From: Clostridiales bacterium
GTDB lineage: Bacteria; Bacillota; Clostridia; Christensenellales; Borkfalkiaceae
Reading direction: 5' to 3'
Assembly (NCBI GenBank): GCA_022508245.1
Contig: JAFLVO010000001.1
Span: 124,001 to 188,000, forward strand
Length of the DNA: 64,000 nt
The position numbers were made by a program, and so were the translations under genes. The notes below the pieces were generated by a model. The model had not been told where the DNA came from. It did not search any database and saw nothing but the letters and a program-made list of their open reading frames with translations. Shown here piece by piece: positions 49,420 to 58,075 of the stretch (positions are counted from its first letter, which is position 1; each line of letters opens with the position of its first letter).

Positions 49420-51033
49420 ATGAAAAAATTTTCAAAACCAAAACTCGGCAAGCGGCAGAGGTTTCGTAATTTCATAAAAGAGACCTTCCGCGCGAGGACG
49501 AAAAGGGAGTATAAGGAATTTTTTACCCGCGGTATGCGCGGGAATGAGAGTAAAGAAAAGCTTGAACACGGCTGGATGTACGTTCGCGTTTTTGCACTTT
49601 CGTTTGTGCTCTTTGCTCTTATTGCGTTCCTTATTGATTTTTCCGAAAACGGTATAGCCGTACCCACGCTTTATCTTTTGGGCGGGGCGTTTATGAACTT
49701 GACCGTTGCCGTGTTTATATACGAACTCAATCCCGAGCGAAATCTTTCGTTCGTGCTTTTTATATTGATTTTGATGCTGGGAGCGATAGCGGCGGACTTC
49801 ATAACGATGTTCGGATATTACTTTCTCTATCCCGAAAACGAATGGCTTTCAACGCTTTGGACGGCAGTTTTGGAAGAGTCAGCAAAGGCAATCCCGGTAA
49901 TAGTCGTCATACTCATTTTCAAAAAACGCAGTCCTATGCTCGGATTTATAATCGGCGCGGCAATCGGCGCGGGCTTTTCCATAACCGAGGATATGGGCTA
50001 CATATACGCTTATTCCTACGGCGGCGTTTTCAGGATGGTGGAAATTTCGGTAGAACGTGCCTGGACTGCAGTGTGCACACACACGCTTTGGACAGCCGTC
50101 ATAGGCTGGGCATTCTGCAAATTCAAATGCCGCCCGTATGATTTACGCTTTTTAGCTGTGGCGCTTTCAAGTATTGCGATGCACTTTCTATGGGATATAC
50201 CCATCGAAGTTGATCTTCACGTACTTCCTACAATCTTATGCGTTGTGGCAGCAATAGTATTTTCGGCTGTGGTTTTAAAAAAGGAGCGTAAGCCTTATAG
50301 GCAAACGGCGGTCATGGGCGACGTTCAGCTCGTAATACCCGTCACCGAAGACAGGAGTCGGGTAACTGCAAAAATTGCAAAACGGTGGTCTGATTCCGCC
50401 AATTTTATAGCCGCGTTAACCGCCGTGCTTGTCGCAATAACCTTTATTTTATGGTGTTTTGCACCCGTAGACTACGTAGACATATCCCAAAGATTTAAGT
50501 CGGAAGAGGAGTTTATAGAATTTGTTCAGGGGGATAAAACCTTTCTTGCAAAGTGGGATAAAGAGTTTGATTATGACACCCCCTTTTCAGAAATTGATAG
50601 TTATTGGAAAACCAACGACTTGTATGCGTATGCTGTTGTTACCGTCAAAGAGGAAGACGGAAACAATTACCGTTACAGTTTTGAATTGTATAACAACATT
50701 GAAACCGGGGAAAGTAGCGGAAGTGTAATGTCTATTTCGGTAAATGACGGAGAGAAATGGTATAATATATGTCGACTAAAAATTCCTGACGCAGTTACTT
50801 CCGAGGGTATCGAATACAGATACGTAACTTATATAAATGTAAACAATTTTTACTATTGCTATTACAACGCAGATTCCGAGGAATTCGTTGCCGTTCTCGA
50901 TTGGTATACAGACGATACGGCGGAGATTGTTATTTCTTCGTTTGCGGCGGGAATTTTTCTTATAGGTGTCGCCGCGTTTATTGCTTTTAAAATAAAATCA
51001 AAGAAAATAAGGAGAAAAGAAAATGTTGGATAA
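49420..51033 (+). CDS. PrsW family intramembrane protease-like protein
   Basis: 537 residues. The N-terminal half is a polytopic membrane domain with the PrsW signature: LEESAKAIPV (Glu151, Glu152, Lys155), GFIIGAAIGAGFSITEDMGYI (Glu190) and HTLWTAVIGWAF with a catalytic-type His. PrsW cleaves an anti-sigma factor in Bacillus. The C-terminal about 230 residues (after a further hydrophobic helix near 340) form an unrecognised extracytoplasmic domain rich in Tyr/Asp/Glu, ending in another helix and a basic tail. This extension is longer than in PrsW. Substrate unknown; no sigma/anti-sigma pair adjacent. Confidence 0.83.
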   Translation: MKKFSKPKLGKRQRFRNFIKETFRARTKREYKEFFTRGMRGNESKEKLEHGWMYVRVFALSFVLFALIAFLIDFSENGIAVPTLYLLGGAFMNLTVAVFIYELNPERNLSFVLFILILMLGAIAADFITMFGYYFLYPENEWLSTLWTAVLEESAKAIPVIVVILIFKKRSPMLGFIIGAAIGAGFSITEDMGYIYAYSYGGVFRMVEISVERAWTAVCTHTLWTAVIGWAFCKFKCRPYDLRFLAVALSSIAMHFLWDIPIEVDLHVLPTILCVVAAIVFSAVVLKKERKPYRQTAVMGDVQLVIPVTEDRSRVTAKIAKRWSDSANFIAALTAVLVAITFILWCFAPVDYVDISQRFKSEEEFIEFVQGDKTFLAKWDKEFDYDTPFSEIDSYWKTNDLYAYAVVTVKEEDGNNYRYSFELYNNIETGESSGSVMSISVNDGEKWYNICRLKIPDAVTSEGIEYRYVTYINVNNFYYCYYNADSEEFVAVLDWYTDDTAEIVISSFAAGIFLIGVAAFIAFKIKSKKIRRKENVG

Positions 51034-51361
51034 AAATTGCGTTTTTTGCAGGATTGTACGGGGTGAATTGCCTTCCGGTAAGGTCTATGAGGACGATAAA
51101 ATGATTGTCTTTTCCGACCTTGCACCCAAGGCAAAGGTGCATCTTTTGGCAGTTCCGAAGGACCACTTCAAGCTTTTGGAAGATGTGGATAGCGAGCGCG
51201 CGCAAACGCTTGCGTATATGCTTTCTAAAATTCCTGAAATTGCAAAGTCAAACGGTTGCAACAACGGTTACCGACTTATAGTGAATCAGGGCGATGATGC
51301 AAATCAGACCGTTCACCACCTGCATATTCATATTCTCGGCGGAGAAAAATTACCCGAGTAA
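51023..51361 (+). CDS. HIT family hydrolase (histidine triad)
   Basis: 112-residue purine nucleotide phosphoramidase-type protein (HINT branch). It starts CVFCRIVRGELPSGKVYEDDKMIVFSDLAPKAKVHLLAVPK and ends with the histidine triad HHLHIHILGG. AAGGAGAAAAG lies inside the end of the protease gene and the starts overlap by 11 nt, so the genes are coupled. A terminator follows at 51391. Confidence 0.96.
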   Translation: MLDKNCVFCRIVRGELPSGKVYEDDKMIVFSDLAPKAKVHLLAVPKDHFKLLEDVDSERAQTLAYMLSKIPEIAKSNGCNNGYRLIVNQGDDANQTVHHLHIHILGGEKLPE

Positions 51362-51390
51362 ACTAAACTGTAATTAAAGCAATTAACAAA

Positions 51391-51413
51391 ACACGCGGAC
51401 AGCGTCCGCGTGT
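51391..51413. terminator. Bidirectional terminator between convergent genes
   Basis: ACACGCGGAC (51391-51400) pairs with GTCCGCGTGT (51404-51413), 3-nt loop, A/T-rich flanks. It serves the HIT gene and the regulator on the other strand. Confidence 0.85.
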
Positions 51414-51416
51414 TTA

Positions 51417-52340
51417 TTATTTATACTGTTCGGCAATTTTTTTGGCGGTGTAGGCCACCTTGTCTTTAAGCTCCTTGGGAGCTGTTACCGTCACGGCTCC
51501 GCCGTAGCTTAAAATCTTATTTACAAGCATTTCGTCGTTTGGCAGAGAGGCGTGAGCTTCAAATGCGTCGCCGCAGGGTTCGATGATGTCTATACCCAGC
51601 CACTCCTCGGCATCTGGAAGGGAATTCTTTTCAATTCTGAAGGTAACGTCAATAAGCTCTTCGGCGTTGTAGTAAAAATTCAAGTCAATGTCGTCGCGCG
51701 TAAACTGTTTTTTTTCAAAGGTTTTGTCGGTAAATGCGGCGTACCTTATCCTGCCTACTTTAAAGGTTCTGAACTCGCGTTTGCTATGACAGAACGCATA
51801 TACGTACCAGATATTTTGTTTATAGATAAGAACGTAGGGGTCGATGGTGCGCCTGCTCATCTTGCCCTCACGCGAAATATACTCTATGACGAGGGAGCGG
51901 CACTCGTTGACCGCCTGTTCGCAAACCTGCATCTTTTCGGTAAATTTTTTGCCGTCGCCCCAGGTTCCGCCGTCAACTATTATATTTCCGCATATCGACA
52001 TCTCGCCCCTTTCGTATTTTTGTCTGCTTTCAAGCTTCTCCCTTGCGGCGATAACGTTTTCGTCTGAAATTTGCGAAGCCATTGCGTCTAGCGCGTTTAT
52101 AGTGGCGGTATATTCTTCACGGGTAAAATAGCCCGTGGGAAGGCGGTACGTGTCGGCAATGGTCAGCCCGCCGTACCGTCCGCGCTCAATATCTATGGGG
52201 ACCCCGCTTATGATTAGCTCCTCAACGTACCTATAAATACTCCTTACCGAAACGTCGTACTTTTCCGCCAGCTCGCGTGCCGTGATTTTGCGCTTTTGCA
52301 GAAGATACATAAGCATTTTTATCATCGTTTCGTATTTCAT
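51417..52340 (-). CDS. WYL-domain transcriptional regulator (YafY type)
   Basis: 307 residues from the ATG at 52340, chosen for GGAGGGGAT 4 nt upstream (the frame extends to 52427 without a site). The N-terminal HTH is IKMLMYLLQKRKITARELAEKYDVSVRSIYRYVEELIISGVPI. The WYL ligand-sensing domain carries IDPYVLIYKQNIWYVYAFCHSKREFRTFKVGRI, and a WCX-type end follows. Such regulators respond to nucleotides or ssDNA. A divergent 59-residue gene is across the promoter; the pair shares a TGACA-N5-TGTCA operator-like site. Confidence 0.9.
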   Translation of the reverse strand: MKYETMIKMLMYLLQKRKITARELAEKYDVSVRSIYRYVEELIISGVPIDIERGRYGGLTIADTYRLPTGYFTREEYTATINALDAMASQISDENVIAAREKLESRQKYERGEMSICGNIIVDGGTWGDGKKFTEKMQVCEQAVNECRSLVIEYISREGKMSRRTIDPYVLIYKQNIWYVYAFCHSKREFRTFKVGRIRYAAFTDKTFEKKQFTRDDIDLNFYYNAEELIDVTFRIEKNSLPDAEEWLGIDIIEPCGDAFEAHASLPNDEMLVNKILSYGGAVTVTAPKELKDKVAYTAKKIAEQYK

Positions 52341-52408
52341 ATCCCCTCCAAAGAATAAAGTTTGTCCTTTCCGCATACTATAAACCGTTGCGGAAAAATT
52401 TTTAAAAT

Positions 52409-52437
52409 ATTTTATCATATATGACAATATATGTCAA
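52409..52437 (-). promoter_or_regulatory. Promoter of the WYL regulator with operator-like repeat
   Basis: On the minus strand: TTGACA (52432-52437), 17-bp spacer, TAAAAT (52409-52414). The inverted repeat TGACA-N5-TGTCA (52422-52436) covers the -35 and part of the spacer, and would block RNA polymerase when bound. Autoregulation is an inference. On the + strand a TATAAT lies at 52439-52444 for the divergent gene, with a poor -35. Confidence 0.65.
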
Positions 52438-52483
52438 CTATAATATGTAAAATAGTTAATGTAAATTGAAGGAGGGCTGTAAA

Positions 52484-52660
52484 ATGAATTTCACGGCGTA
52501 TATTGAAAGACAGAAAAGTTTAATAAGAAAGAGACATGAGGGCGAGGAATTCCTGATGCACGGAGGAGAGGTAATTCCAATGGACGACAGCGAAAAAATT
52601 TTAAAGGAGCTTGCGGAGCTGGAGGGGTTCAACTCACACGAATGCCTTCGCGCCGTTTAA
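52484..52660 (+). CDS. Small protein divergent from the WYL regulator
   Basis: 58 residues from the ATG at 52484, with GAAGGAGGG 7 nt upstream, an excellent ribosome site. Sequence MNFTAYIERQKSLIRKRHEGEEF, then MHGGEVIPMDDSEKILKELAEL: basic helix, then acidic helix. Family not recognised. Sharing the regulator's promoter region suggests it is its target. A minus-strand transporter terminator lies 85 bp downstream. Confidence 0.7.
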   Translation: MNFTAYIERQKSLIRKRHEGEEFLMHGGEVIPMDDSEKILKELAELEGFNSHECLRAV

Positions 52661-52744
52661 GCGGTTTTAATTACGGTGGAATAAAATTGCCCCCGTACTA
52701 TATTGCAGATAACGCGTTTTTTGTAAAAAAATTTTAATAAAAAG

Positions 52745-52768
52745 GGGCGGAGCAAAATTGCTCCGCCC
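52745..52768. terminator. Terminator of the ABC transporter operon
   Basis: GGGCGGAGCAA (52745-52755) pairs with TTGCTCCGCCC (52758-52768). On the minus strand TTTTTATT follows; on the + strand AAATTTTAAT. Confidence 0.85.
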
Positions 52769-52775
52769 TTAAATT

Positions 52776-53582
52776 TTAATTTTGTTTAACGACTATCTTT
52801 TCTACAAGTGCCACGATTGCGTACATCCCGCCCGCCAGCACGCAGAGAATAAAGGTTGCAGTCATAACAAGGTTCAAATTCATAACCTGCCTGCCGTAAT
52901 TTATAAGATAGCCAAGCCCTGCCTCGGAGGCGACGTATTCGCCCATGATAGAGCCAATCCAGGCAAGCCCCACGGCAACCTTTAACGTGCTTATTAGCGC
53001 GGGCAGGGAGGAGGGAATAATCAGCTTTCTCAAAGTAGTAATTTTGCCCGCTCCCATAGACTTCATAAGCAGCATTTTGGTTTTATCAACGGAAATAAAT
53101 CCCGCCAGCATATTCATTATGCAAACTATAATCGAAACAATTACCGTCATAAAAATTATTGCGTCGTAGCCTATGCCTATCCAGATGATTATAAGCGGTC
53201 CGAGCGCAATTTTAGGCAGGGAATTTAAAACCACGATATAGGGTTCGGTAATTTTTCTTAAAGCCTCGCTCGACCACAGCGCAACTGCAATAATATAGCC
53301 CAGCGCTACGGCTATTAAAAAGCCTGCAACCGTCTCCATAAGCGTAATGCCTATATGGTAGAATAGCGTGTTCCCATTATTCAGATCAACTATAGTCTGC
53401 CACACGCGGGAGGGCGAGCTCGTGATGTACGGGTCCGCCCACTCCAAATATGCACACAGCTCCCACAGTCCCAGAAGCAGCACAAGCACGAGCCAGCGCG
53501 ACACGGCGATAATTATTTTTTTCTGTCTTTGTTTTTTAAGATACGCGATATGCTCGCGCGAAAATGTGACTTTGTTTTTCAT
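52776..53582 (-). CDS. ABC transporter permease, NitT/TauT type
   Basis: Membrane subunit of an importer, 268 residues with six hydrophobic helices. Typical SsuC/TauC segments are WLVLVLLLGLWELCAYLEW, FLIAVALGYIIAVALW, NSLPKIALGPLIIIWIGIG and the coupling EAA-like loop MKSMGAGKITTLRKLIIPSSLPALISTLKVAVGLAWIGSIMGEYVA. Last gene of the substrate-binding/ATPase/permease operon. Substrate probably a sulfonate, nitrogen compound or vitamin precursor; the sequence does not decide. Confidence 0.92.
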   Translation of the reverse strand: MKNKVTFSREHIAYLKKQRQKKIIIAVSRWLVLVLLLGLWELCAYLEWADPYITSSPSRVWQTIVDLNNGNTLFYHIGITLMETVAGFLIAVALGYIIAVALWSSEALRKITEPYIVVLNSLPKIALGPLIIIWIGIGYDAIIFMTVIVSIIVCIMNMLAGFISVDKTKMLLMKSMGAGKITTLRKLIIPSSLPALISTLKVAVGLAWIGSIMGEYVASEAGLGYLINYGRQVMNLNLVMTATFILCVLAGGMYAIVALVEKIVVKQN

Positions 53583-53603
53583 AGGTTAAAATTCCGCTTA
53601 AAT

Positions 53604-54329
53604 TTATATGCCGAGTTCCTTTCTCAAAATTTCGAAGGTAGAGGCAAACTCCCCGCACTCTCTACGCTTTTTAGGTATATTTTCCCCGAAGTCTATAATA
53701 TGCTCGGCAACCACCGTTGCGGGTCTTGCGGAGAGAACCACCACCTTATCGGACAGCGCAATTGCCTCGGAAATGTCGTGAGTGACGAGTAGCGCCGTCT
53801 TTTTTTCACTCTTTATAATTCTTTGAACATCGTCGCACACCTCAAGCCTCGTCTGATAGTCGAGTGCGGAAAAAGGTTCGTCTAAAAGTAGCATCTGAGG
53901 TTCGGCGGCAAGCGTTCGTATGAGCGCGACTCTCTGTCTCATCCCTCCCGAAAGCTGGGAGGGAGTTTTTTTGAGAAAGTCTCCTAGCCCGTATTTTTCG
54001 GCGAGCGCTATCGCTTTTTCGCGCATTTCGGGAGTGTTGCGCTTTTTGACCTCGAGGGGGAGGAAAATATTCTGTTCAACCGTCCTCCAGGGGAAAAGTG
54101 CGTCCCGTTGAAGCATATATCCGAACTCGCCACCGTCCCGTATTACCTTCCCCGACGACGGAGCAAGAAGCCCCGCCGCAAGCGAAAGAATTGTGGTTTT
54201 ACCGCAACCCGAGGGTCCAATTACGGATACAAAGCTGTCGTCGTCCACGGTAAAGCTCAAATTCTTTACCGCGGTCGTCTCGCCCGCCTTCGTGTGGTAG
54301 GTGTAAAAAATATCCTTAAATTCAAGCAT
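53604..54329 (-). CDS. ABC transporter ATP-binding protein, NitT/TauT type
   Basis: 241-residue ATPase. Walker A GPSGCGKTTILS (about 36-47), Q loop YMLQRDALFPWRTVEQNI, signature LSGGMRQRVALIRTL, Walker B MLLLDEPFSALD and switch His in LVTHDISEAIALSDKVVVL. LFPWRTV is typical of the nitrate/taurine/sulfonate group. Its start overlaps the binding-protein stop by one base, and the permease starts 21 bp after its end. Confidence 0.95.
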   Translation of the reverse strand: MLEFKDIFYTYHTKAGETTAVKNLSFTVDDDSFVSVIGPSGCGKTTILSLAAGLLAPSSGKVIRDGGEFGYMLQRDALFPWRTVEQNIFLPLEVKKRNTPEMREKAIALAEKYGLGDFLKKTPSQLSGGMRQRVALIRTLAAEPQMLLLDEPFSALDYQTRLEVCDDVQRIIKSEKKTALLVTHDISEAIALSDKVVVLSARPATVVAEHIIDFGENIPKKRRECGEFASTFEILRKELGI

Positions 54330-55324
54330 TATGCGTAAACTTCTTGGTAAATTTTGTGTGCCGCCTGGGTTGTGACAAGGTCGGAGAATTTAACTCTGCT
54401 TTCTAACTCGCCCGCTTCGTAAATGACGTCCTGCAGCCTTTCGAAAGAGCTCTCTTTCATCGCCATATCCGTTACCCAGGCGTCGATTCTCTTATAGCTG
54501 TCAACCGAAACCTTCAGGCTGTTACGGCTCGTGCCGTCGAAGTATTTCATAAGGTATCCAGCAACCGTGTCGCTGTCCGTCTCGTTGATGTACTTGACCG
54601 CCCTCGTAACGCTGCGAAGCAGAGCGTCTATTTTTGCGCTGTTTTTGTCAATGTAACTGCTCTTTGCGATAAAGCAGGTGTAGGGAATCTCGCCAGACTT
54701 TTCGCCTACCGAAGCAACGATATACCCCTTGCCGGCAGCCTGATATTCAGACGCCACGGGTTCGAACATCGTGCAGTAATTTGCAATTCCGCCCTCGAAT
54801 GCCGCAGTCATCATATTGAATTCTACGCTGTAATTGAGGTTTGCGGTCACACTTTCGGACTTGAGCACATATTCAAACGTCATTGCGGGAACGCCGCCCT
54901 TTCTGCCCGCAAGTATCTCTTTGTCTTTAAGGTTAGACCAGGAAAAATCGGGTTCGGGATTTCTTCCTACGAGGAAGCTTCCGTCGCGCTTTGTGAGCTG
55001 GCCGAAAACCTTGGGAACGTCGTTGCTCCCGCCGAGCTTGACGTAAATAGCCGCTTCGGGACCGCAAAAACCTATATCGGCGTTGCCGGAAAGAACCGCA
55101 GCCATAGTAGAATCGGCGCCGCCGCCGTTTTTAAGTTCTATTTTATAACCTTCTTCCTCGAAATATCCGAGTGCGTCGGCAAGATAGAGGGGTGCATAGA
55201 ATACCGAGTGCGTGACCTCGTTTATTCTAATAACGTTTTCGTCTTTTTTGCAGCCTGCTGCCGCAAAAGGTATGATTGCCGTGCAACAGAGTGCAAGCAA
55301 CGAGCAAATAAATTTGTTTTTCAA
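54329..55324 (-). CDS. ABC transporter substrate-binding lipoprotein, NMT1/SsuA-like
   Basis: 331 residues starting with TTG (AAGGAG about 11 nt upstream). Signal peptide with core FICSLLALCCTAIIPFAA and lipobox AAGC, Cys25 lipidated by Lgt. The mature part starts with SVFYAPLYLADALGYFEEEGYKIELKNGGGADSTMAAVLSGNADIGFCGPEAAIYV, the classic NMT1/SsuA periplasmic-binding fold, with GRKGGVPAMTFEYVLK as the second-domain start. First gene of the importer operon, divergent from valS. Confidence 0.92.
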   Translation of the reverse strand: MKNKFICSLLALCCTAIIPFAAAGCKKDENVIRINEVTHSVFYAPLYLADALGYFEEEGYKIELKNGGGADSTMAAVLSGNADIGFCGPEAAIYVKLGGSNDVPKVFGQLTKRDGSFLVGRNPEPDFSWSNLKDKEILAGRKGGVPAMTFEYVLKSESVTANLNYSVEFNMMTAAFEGGIANYCTMFEPVASEYQAAGKGYIVASVGEKSGEIPYTCFIAKSSYIDKNSAKIDALLRSVTRAVKYINETDSDTVAGYLMKYFDGTSRNSLKVSVDSYKRIDAWVTDMAMKESSFERLQDVIYEAGELESRVKFSDLVTTQAAHKIYQEVYA

Positions 55325-55381
55325 AATAAGTAAAGCTCCTTAAAAATTTAATAATACATTTTATGCTTGCGCCGTATGTGT

Positions 55382-55410
55382 TTGACAATATGAAAGGTTA
55401 TGATTATAAT
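55382..55410 (+). promoter_or_regulatory. Promoter of valS
   Basis: Perfect consensus: TTGACA (55382-55387), 17-bp spacer, TATAAT (55405-55410). Only 32 nt lie between it and the ATG at 55443, so no T-box leader exists. Confidence 0.9.
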
Positions 55411-55442
55411 AATTGTGTATACATAATTTTCGGAGAATTTTA

Positions 55443-58061
55443 ATGGAAAAAACTTATAACCCCAAAGATTTTGAAGACAGACTGTACAAAGAGTGGGAGG
55501 AGAGCGGTTGCTTTAAAGCCGAACGCGACGACAGTAAGGTTCCCTTTACCGTTATGATGCCCCCTCCCAACATCACGGGACAGCTCCATATGGGTCACGC
55601 AATGGACGAGACTTTGCAGGACACCGTGATACGCTTCAAGCGCATGCAGGGCTATTGCACGCTTTGGCTTCCCGGCACCGACCACGCTTCGATTGCAACC
55701 GAAGTCAAGGTCGTGGAGCAGGTCAAAGCCGAAGGACTTTCAAAGGAGAGCCTCGGCAGAGAGGGCTTTTTAAAGCGTGTGTGGGATTGGACGGACAAGT
55801 ATAACAACAGAATAGTCAATCAGCTCAAAAAGCTCGGCTCATCGTGCGACTGGTCGCGCCTTACTTTCACTATGGACGAAAAATGCTCCAGGGCGGTGCG
55901 CGAGGTCTTTGTCAATCTCTACAACAAAAATCTTATTTACAGGGGTAGCAGAATAATCAACTGGTGTCCCTGCTGTAAGACCGCGCTCTCGGACGCGGAG
56001 GTTGAGTATTCGGAAGAAAACGGCTTTTTCTGGCATATCAACTACCCCGTAGAGGGCGAAAACGCGGCTTTGGAGGTTGCGACCACCCGCCCCGAAACTA
56101 TGTTCGGCGATACGGCTGTTGCCGTCAATCCCAAGGACAAGAGATATAAACACCTTATCGGCAAGAACGTAATTCTGCCCGCTGTCAATAAAGCGATTCC
56201 CATAGTCGGAGACGCACACGCTGATATGGAATTCGGCACGGGCTGCGTAAAAATTACCCCCGCGCACGACCCTAACGACTTCGAAGTCGGGCTTCGTCAC
56301 AATCTTCCCGTCGTAAAGGTTATGAACGACGACGGCACCATGAACGAGCTTGCGGGCAAATACGCAGGGCTTGACAGATACGAGTGCAGAAAACAGCTCG
56401 TTAAAGACTTAAAGGAGAGCGGTGCGCTTGCAAGCATAGAGCCTCACGTCCACAACGTGGGTCACTGTTACCGTTGCGGTTCAACGGTAGAGCCCATAGT
56501 TTCAAAGCAGTGGTTTGTGAAAATGGAGGGACTTGCCCGTCCCGCAATAGATGCGGTTACCGACAAAAAAATATCTTTCGTTCCCGAAAGATTTGCAAAA
56601 ACCTACTACAACTGGATGGAGAACGTAAAAGACTGGTGCATTTCCCGTCAGCTCTGGTGGGGTCACCGCATACCCGTTTGGTACTGCGGAGACTGCGGAA
56701 AGGAAATCTGTGCAAAAGAAGACCCCGTGTCCTGCCCCGAGTGCGGTAGCAAAAATCTCACGCAGGACGAGGACGTTCTGGATACCTGGTTCTCATCCGC
56801 GCTCTGGCCGTTCTCGACGCTCGGCTTCCCCGACGATACCTCCGACCTCGAATATTTCTATCCCACCGACGTGCTCGTCACGGGCTACGACATAATTTTC
56901 TTCTGGGTTGCAAGAATGATTTTCTCGGGACTCGAGCATATGCGCAAGGTACCTTTCCGCGACGTACTTATTCACGGACTCGTGCGCGACGAAAAGGGCA
57001 GGAAGATGTCAAAGAGTCTCGGCAACGGCGTAGACCCCCTTGAAGTCATAGACAAATACGGCGCGGACTCTTTGAGGTTTTCGCTTTTGCAAGGCGTTGC
57101 GCCCGGCAACGATACCCGCTATTCGGACGCGAAGGTAGAGGCGTGCCGCAACTTTATGAACAAAATCTGGAACGCAAGCCGTTTCGTAATTTCCAACTGC
57201 GAGGGCAAGACCGTCAAGTCGGTAACGGAAGTAAAGCTCTCCCCCGCTGACAAGTGGATAATTTCAAGATTGCAGGCAACAATCCGCGACGTAACGCTTA
57301 CACTCAACAAATTCGAATTCGGAATTGCCTGTCAGATACTCTACGATTTTATGTGGTCGGACTTCTGCGACTGGTATATCGAGCTCGTCAAGCCCGCCCT
57401 CAAATCGACCGACGCGGCAAAGAGCGACGGGGCTATTGCGGTGCTCGTATTCGTGCTTGAAAACGTGTTAAAGCTTTTACATCCCTTTATACCCTTCATT
57501 ACCGACGAAATTTACAGAAACCTGCCCAACACCGAGGGCACTATAATGTTAAAGGAGTTCCCCCGCTACAATTCACGCCTTGCCTACAAAAAGGACGCGG
57601 TGGCGTTTGCGGGAGTTATGGATATCATAAAGGCGGTTCGCGCGGCAAAGACCGAGCTCGACTGCCCGCCTTCGAGAAAGGTCAGTCTGTATATAATCAC
57701 GGACAGCAAACGGCTCGTATCTGTCAACTCGGACAGTATTTTAAAGCTTGCTGGCGCAAAGGATATACACTTTATACAAAGCCCCGAGGAGGCGGGCGAA
57801 AACGCCGTAGCCAAGGTTCTTGCGGGCGGAACGGTGTTTATTCCTATGGGCGACCTCGTAGATTTAGACAAGGAAAAAGCCCGTCTTGAGGGCGAGCTTG
57901 AAAAAGTCGAGGGCGAAATCCGCCGTGCCGACGGCAAGCTTCAGAACACCGGCTTCCTCTCCAAGGCACCCAAAAAGCTTGTGGAAGAGGAGAGGGCAAA
58001 GCTCAACAAATTTATCGAAATGCGCGAAAAGATTTTAAATCAACTCAAAAACTTGAAATAA
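55443..58061 (+). CDS. valS: Valyl-tRNA synthetase
   Basis: Charges tRNA-Val. 872 residues from the ATG at 55443 (CGGAGAA upstream). Class I motifs are HMGH in PPPNITGQLHMGHAMDETLQD and KMSKS in GRKMSKSLGNGVDPLEV. The editing domain lies at about 185-345 (TTRPETMFGDTAVAVNP). A zinc-knuckle pair CGDCGKEIC/CPECGSKNL precedes DEDVLDTWFSSALWPFSTLGFP. The anticodon domain and a C-terminal coiled coil (LDKEKARLEGELEKVEGEIRR) complete the normal ValS layout. Confidence 0.97.
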   Translation: MEKTYNPKDFEDRLYKEWEESGCFKAERDDSKVPFTVMMPPPNITGQLHMGHAMDETLQDTVIRFKRMQGYCTLWLPGTDHASIATEVKVVEQVKAEGLSKESLGREGFLKRVWDWTDKYNNRIVNQLKKLGSSCDWSRLTFTMDEKCSRAVREVFVNLYNKNLIYRGSRIINWCPCCKTALSDAEVEYSEENGFFWHINYPVEGENAALEVATTRPETMFGDTAVAVNPKDKRYKHLIGKNVILPAVNKAIPIVGDAHADMEFGTGCVKITPAHDPNDFEVGLRHNLPVVKVMNDDGTMNELAGKYAGLDRYECRKQLVKDLKESGALASIEPHVHNVGHCYRCGSTVEPIVSKQWFVKMEGLARPAIDAVTDKKISFVPERFAKTYYNWMENVKDWCISRQLWWGHRIPVWYCGDCGKEICAKEDPVSCPECGSKNLTQDEDVLDTWFSSALWPFSTLGFPDDTSDLEYFYPTDVLVTGYDIIFFWVARMIFSGLEHMRKVPFRDVLIHGLVRDEKGRKMSKSLGNGVDPLEVIDKYGADSLRFSLLQGVAPGNDTRYSDAKVEACRNFMNKIWNASRFVISNCEGKTVKSVTEVKLSPADKWIISRLQATIRDVTLTLNKFEFGIACQILYDFMWSDFCDWYIELVKPALKSTDAAKSDGAIAVLVFVLENVLKLLHPFIPFITDEIYRNLPNTEGTIMLKEFPRYNSRLAYKKDAVAFAGVMDIIKAVRAAKTELDCPPSRKVSLYIITDSKRLVSVNSDSILKLAGAKDIHFIQSPEEAGENAVAKVLAGGTVFIPMGDLVDLDKEKARLEGELEKVEGEIRRADGKLQNTGFLSKAPKKLVEEERAKLNKFIEMREKILNQLKNLK

Positions 58062-58075
58062 TTCGGGGGAAACCT

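Noticed and set aside
55325-55442. T-box riboswitch upstream of valS
   Set aside because: The consensus promoter leaves only about 25-30 nt of leader, too short for a T-box.
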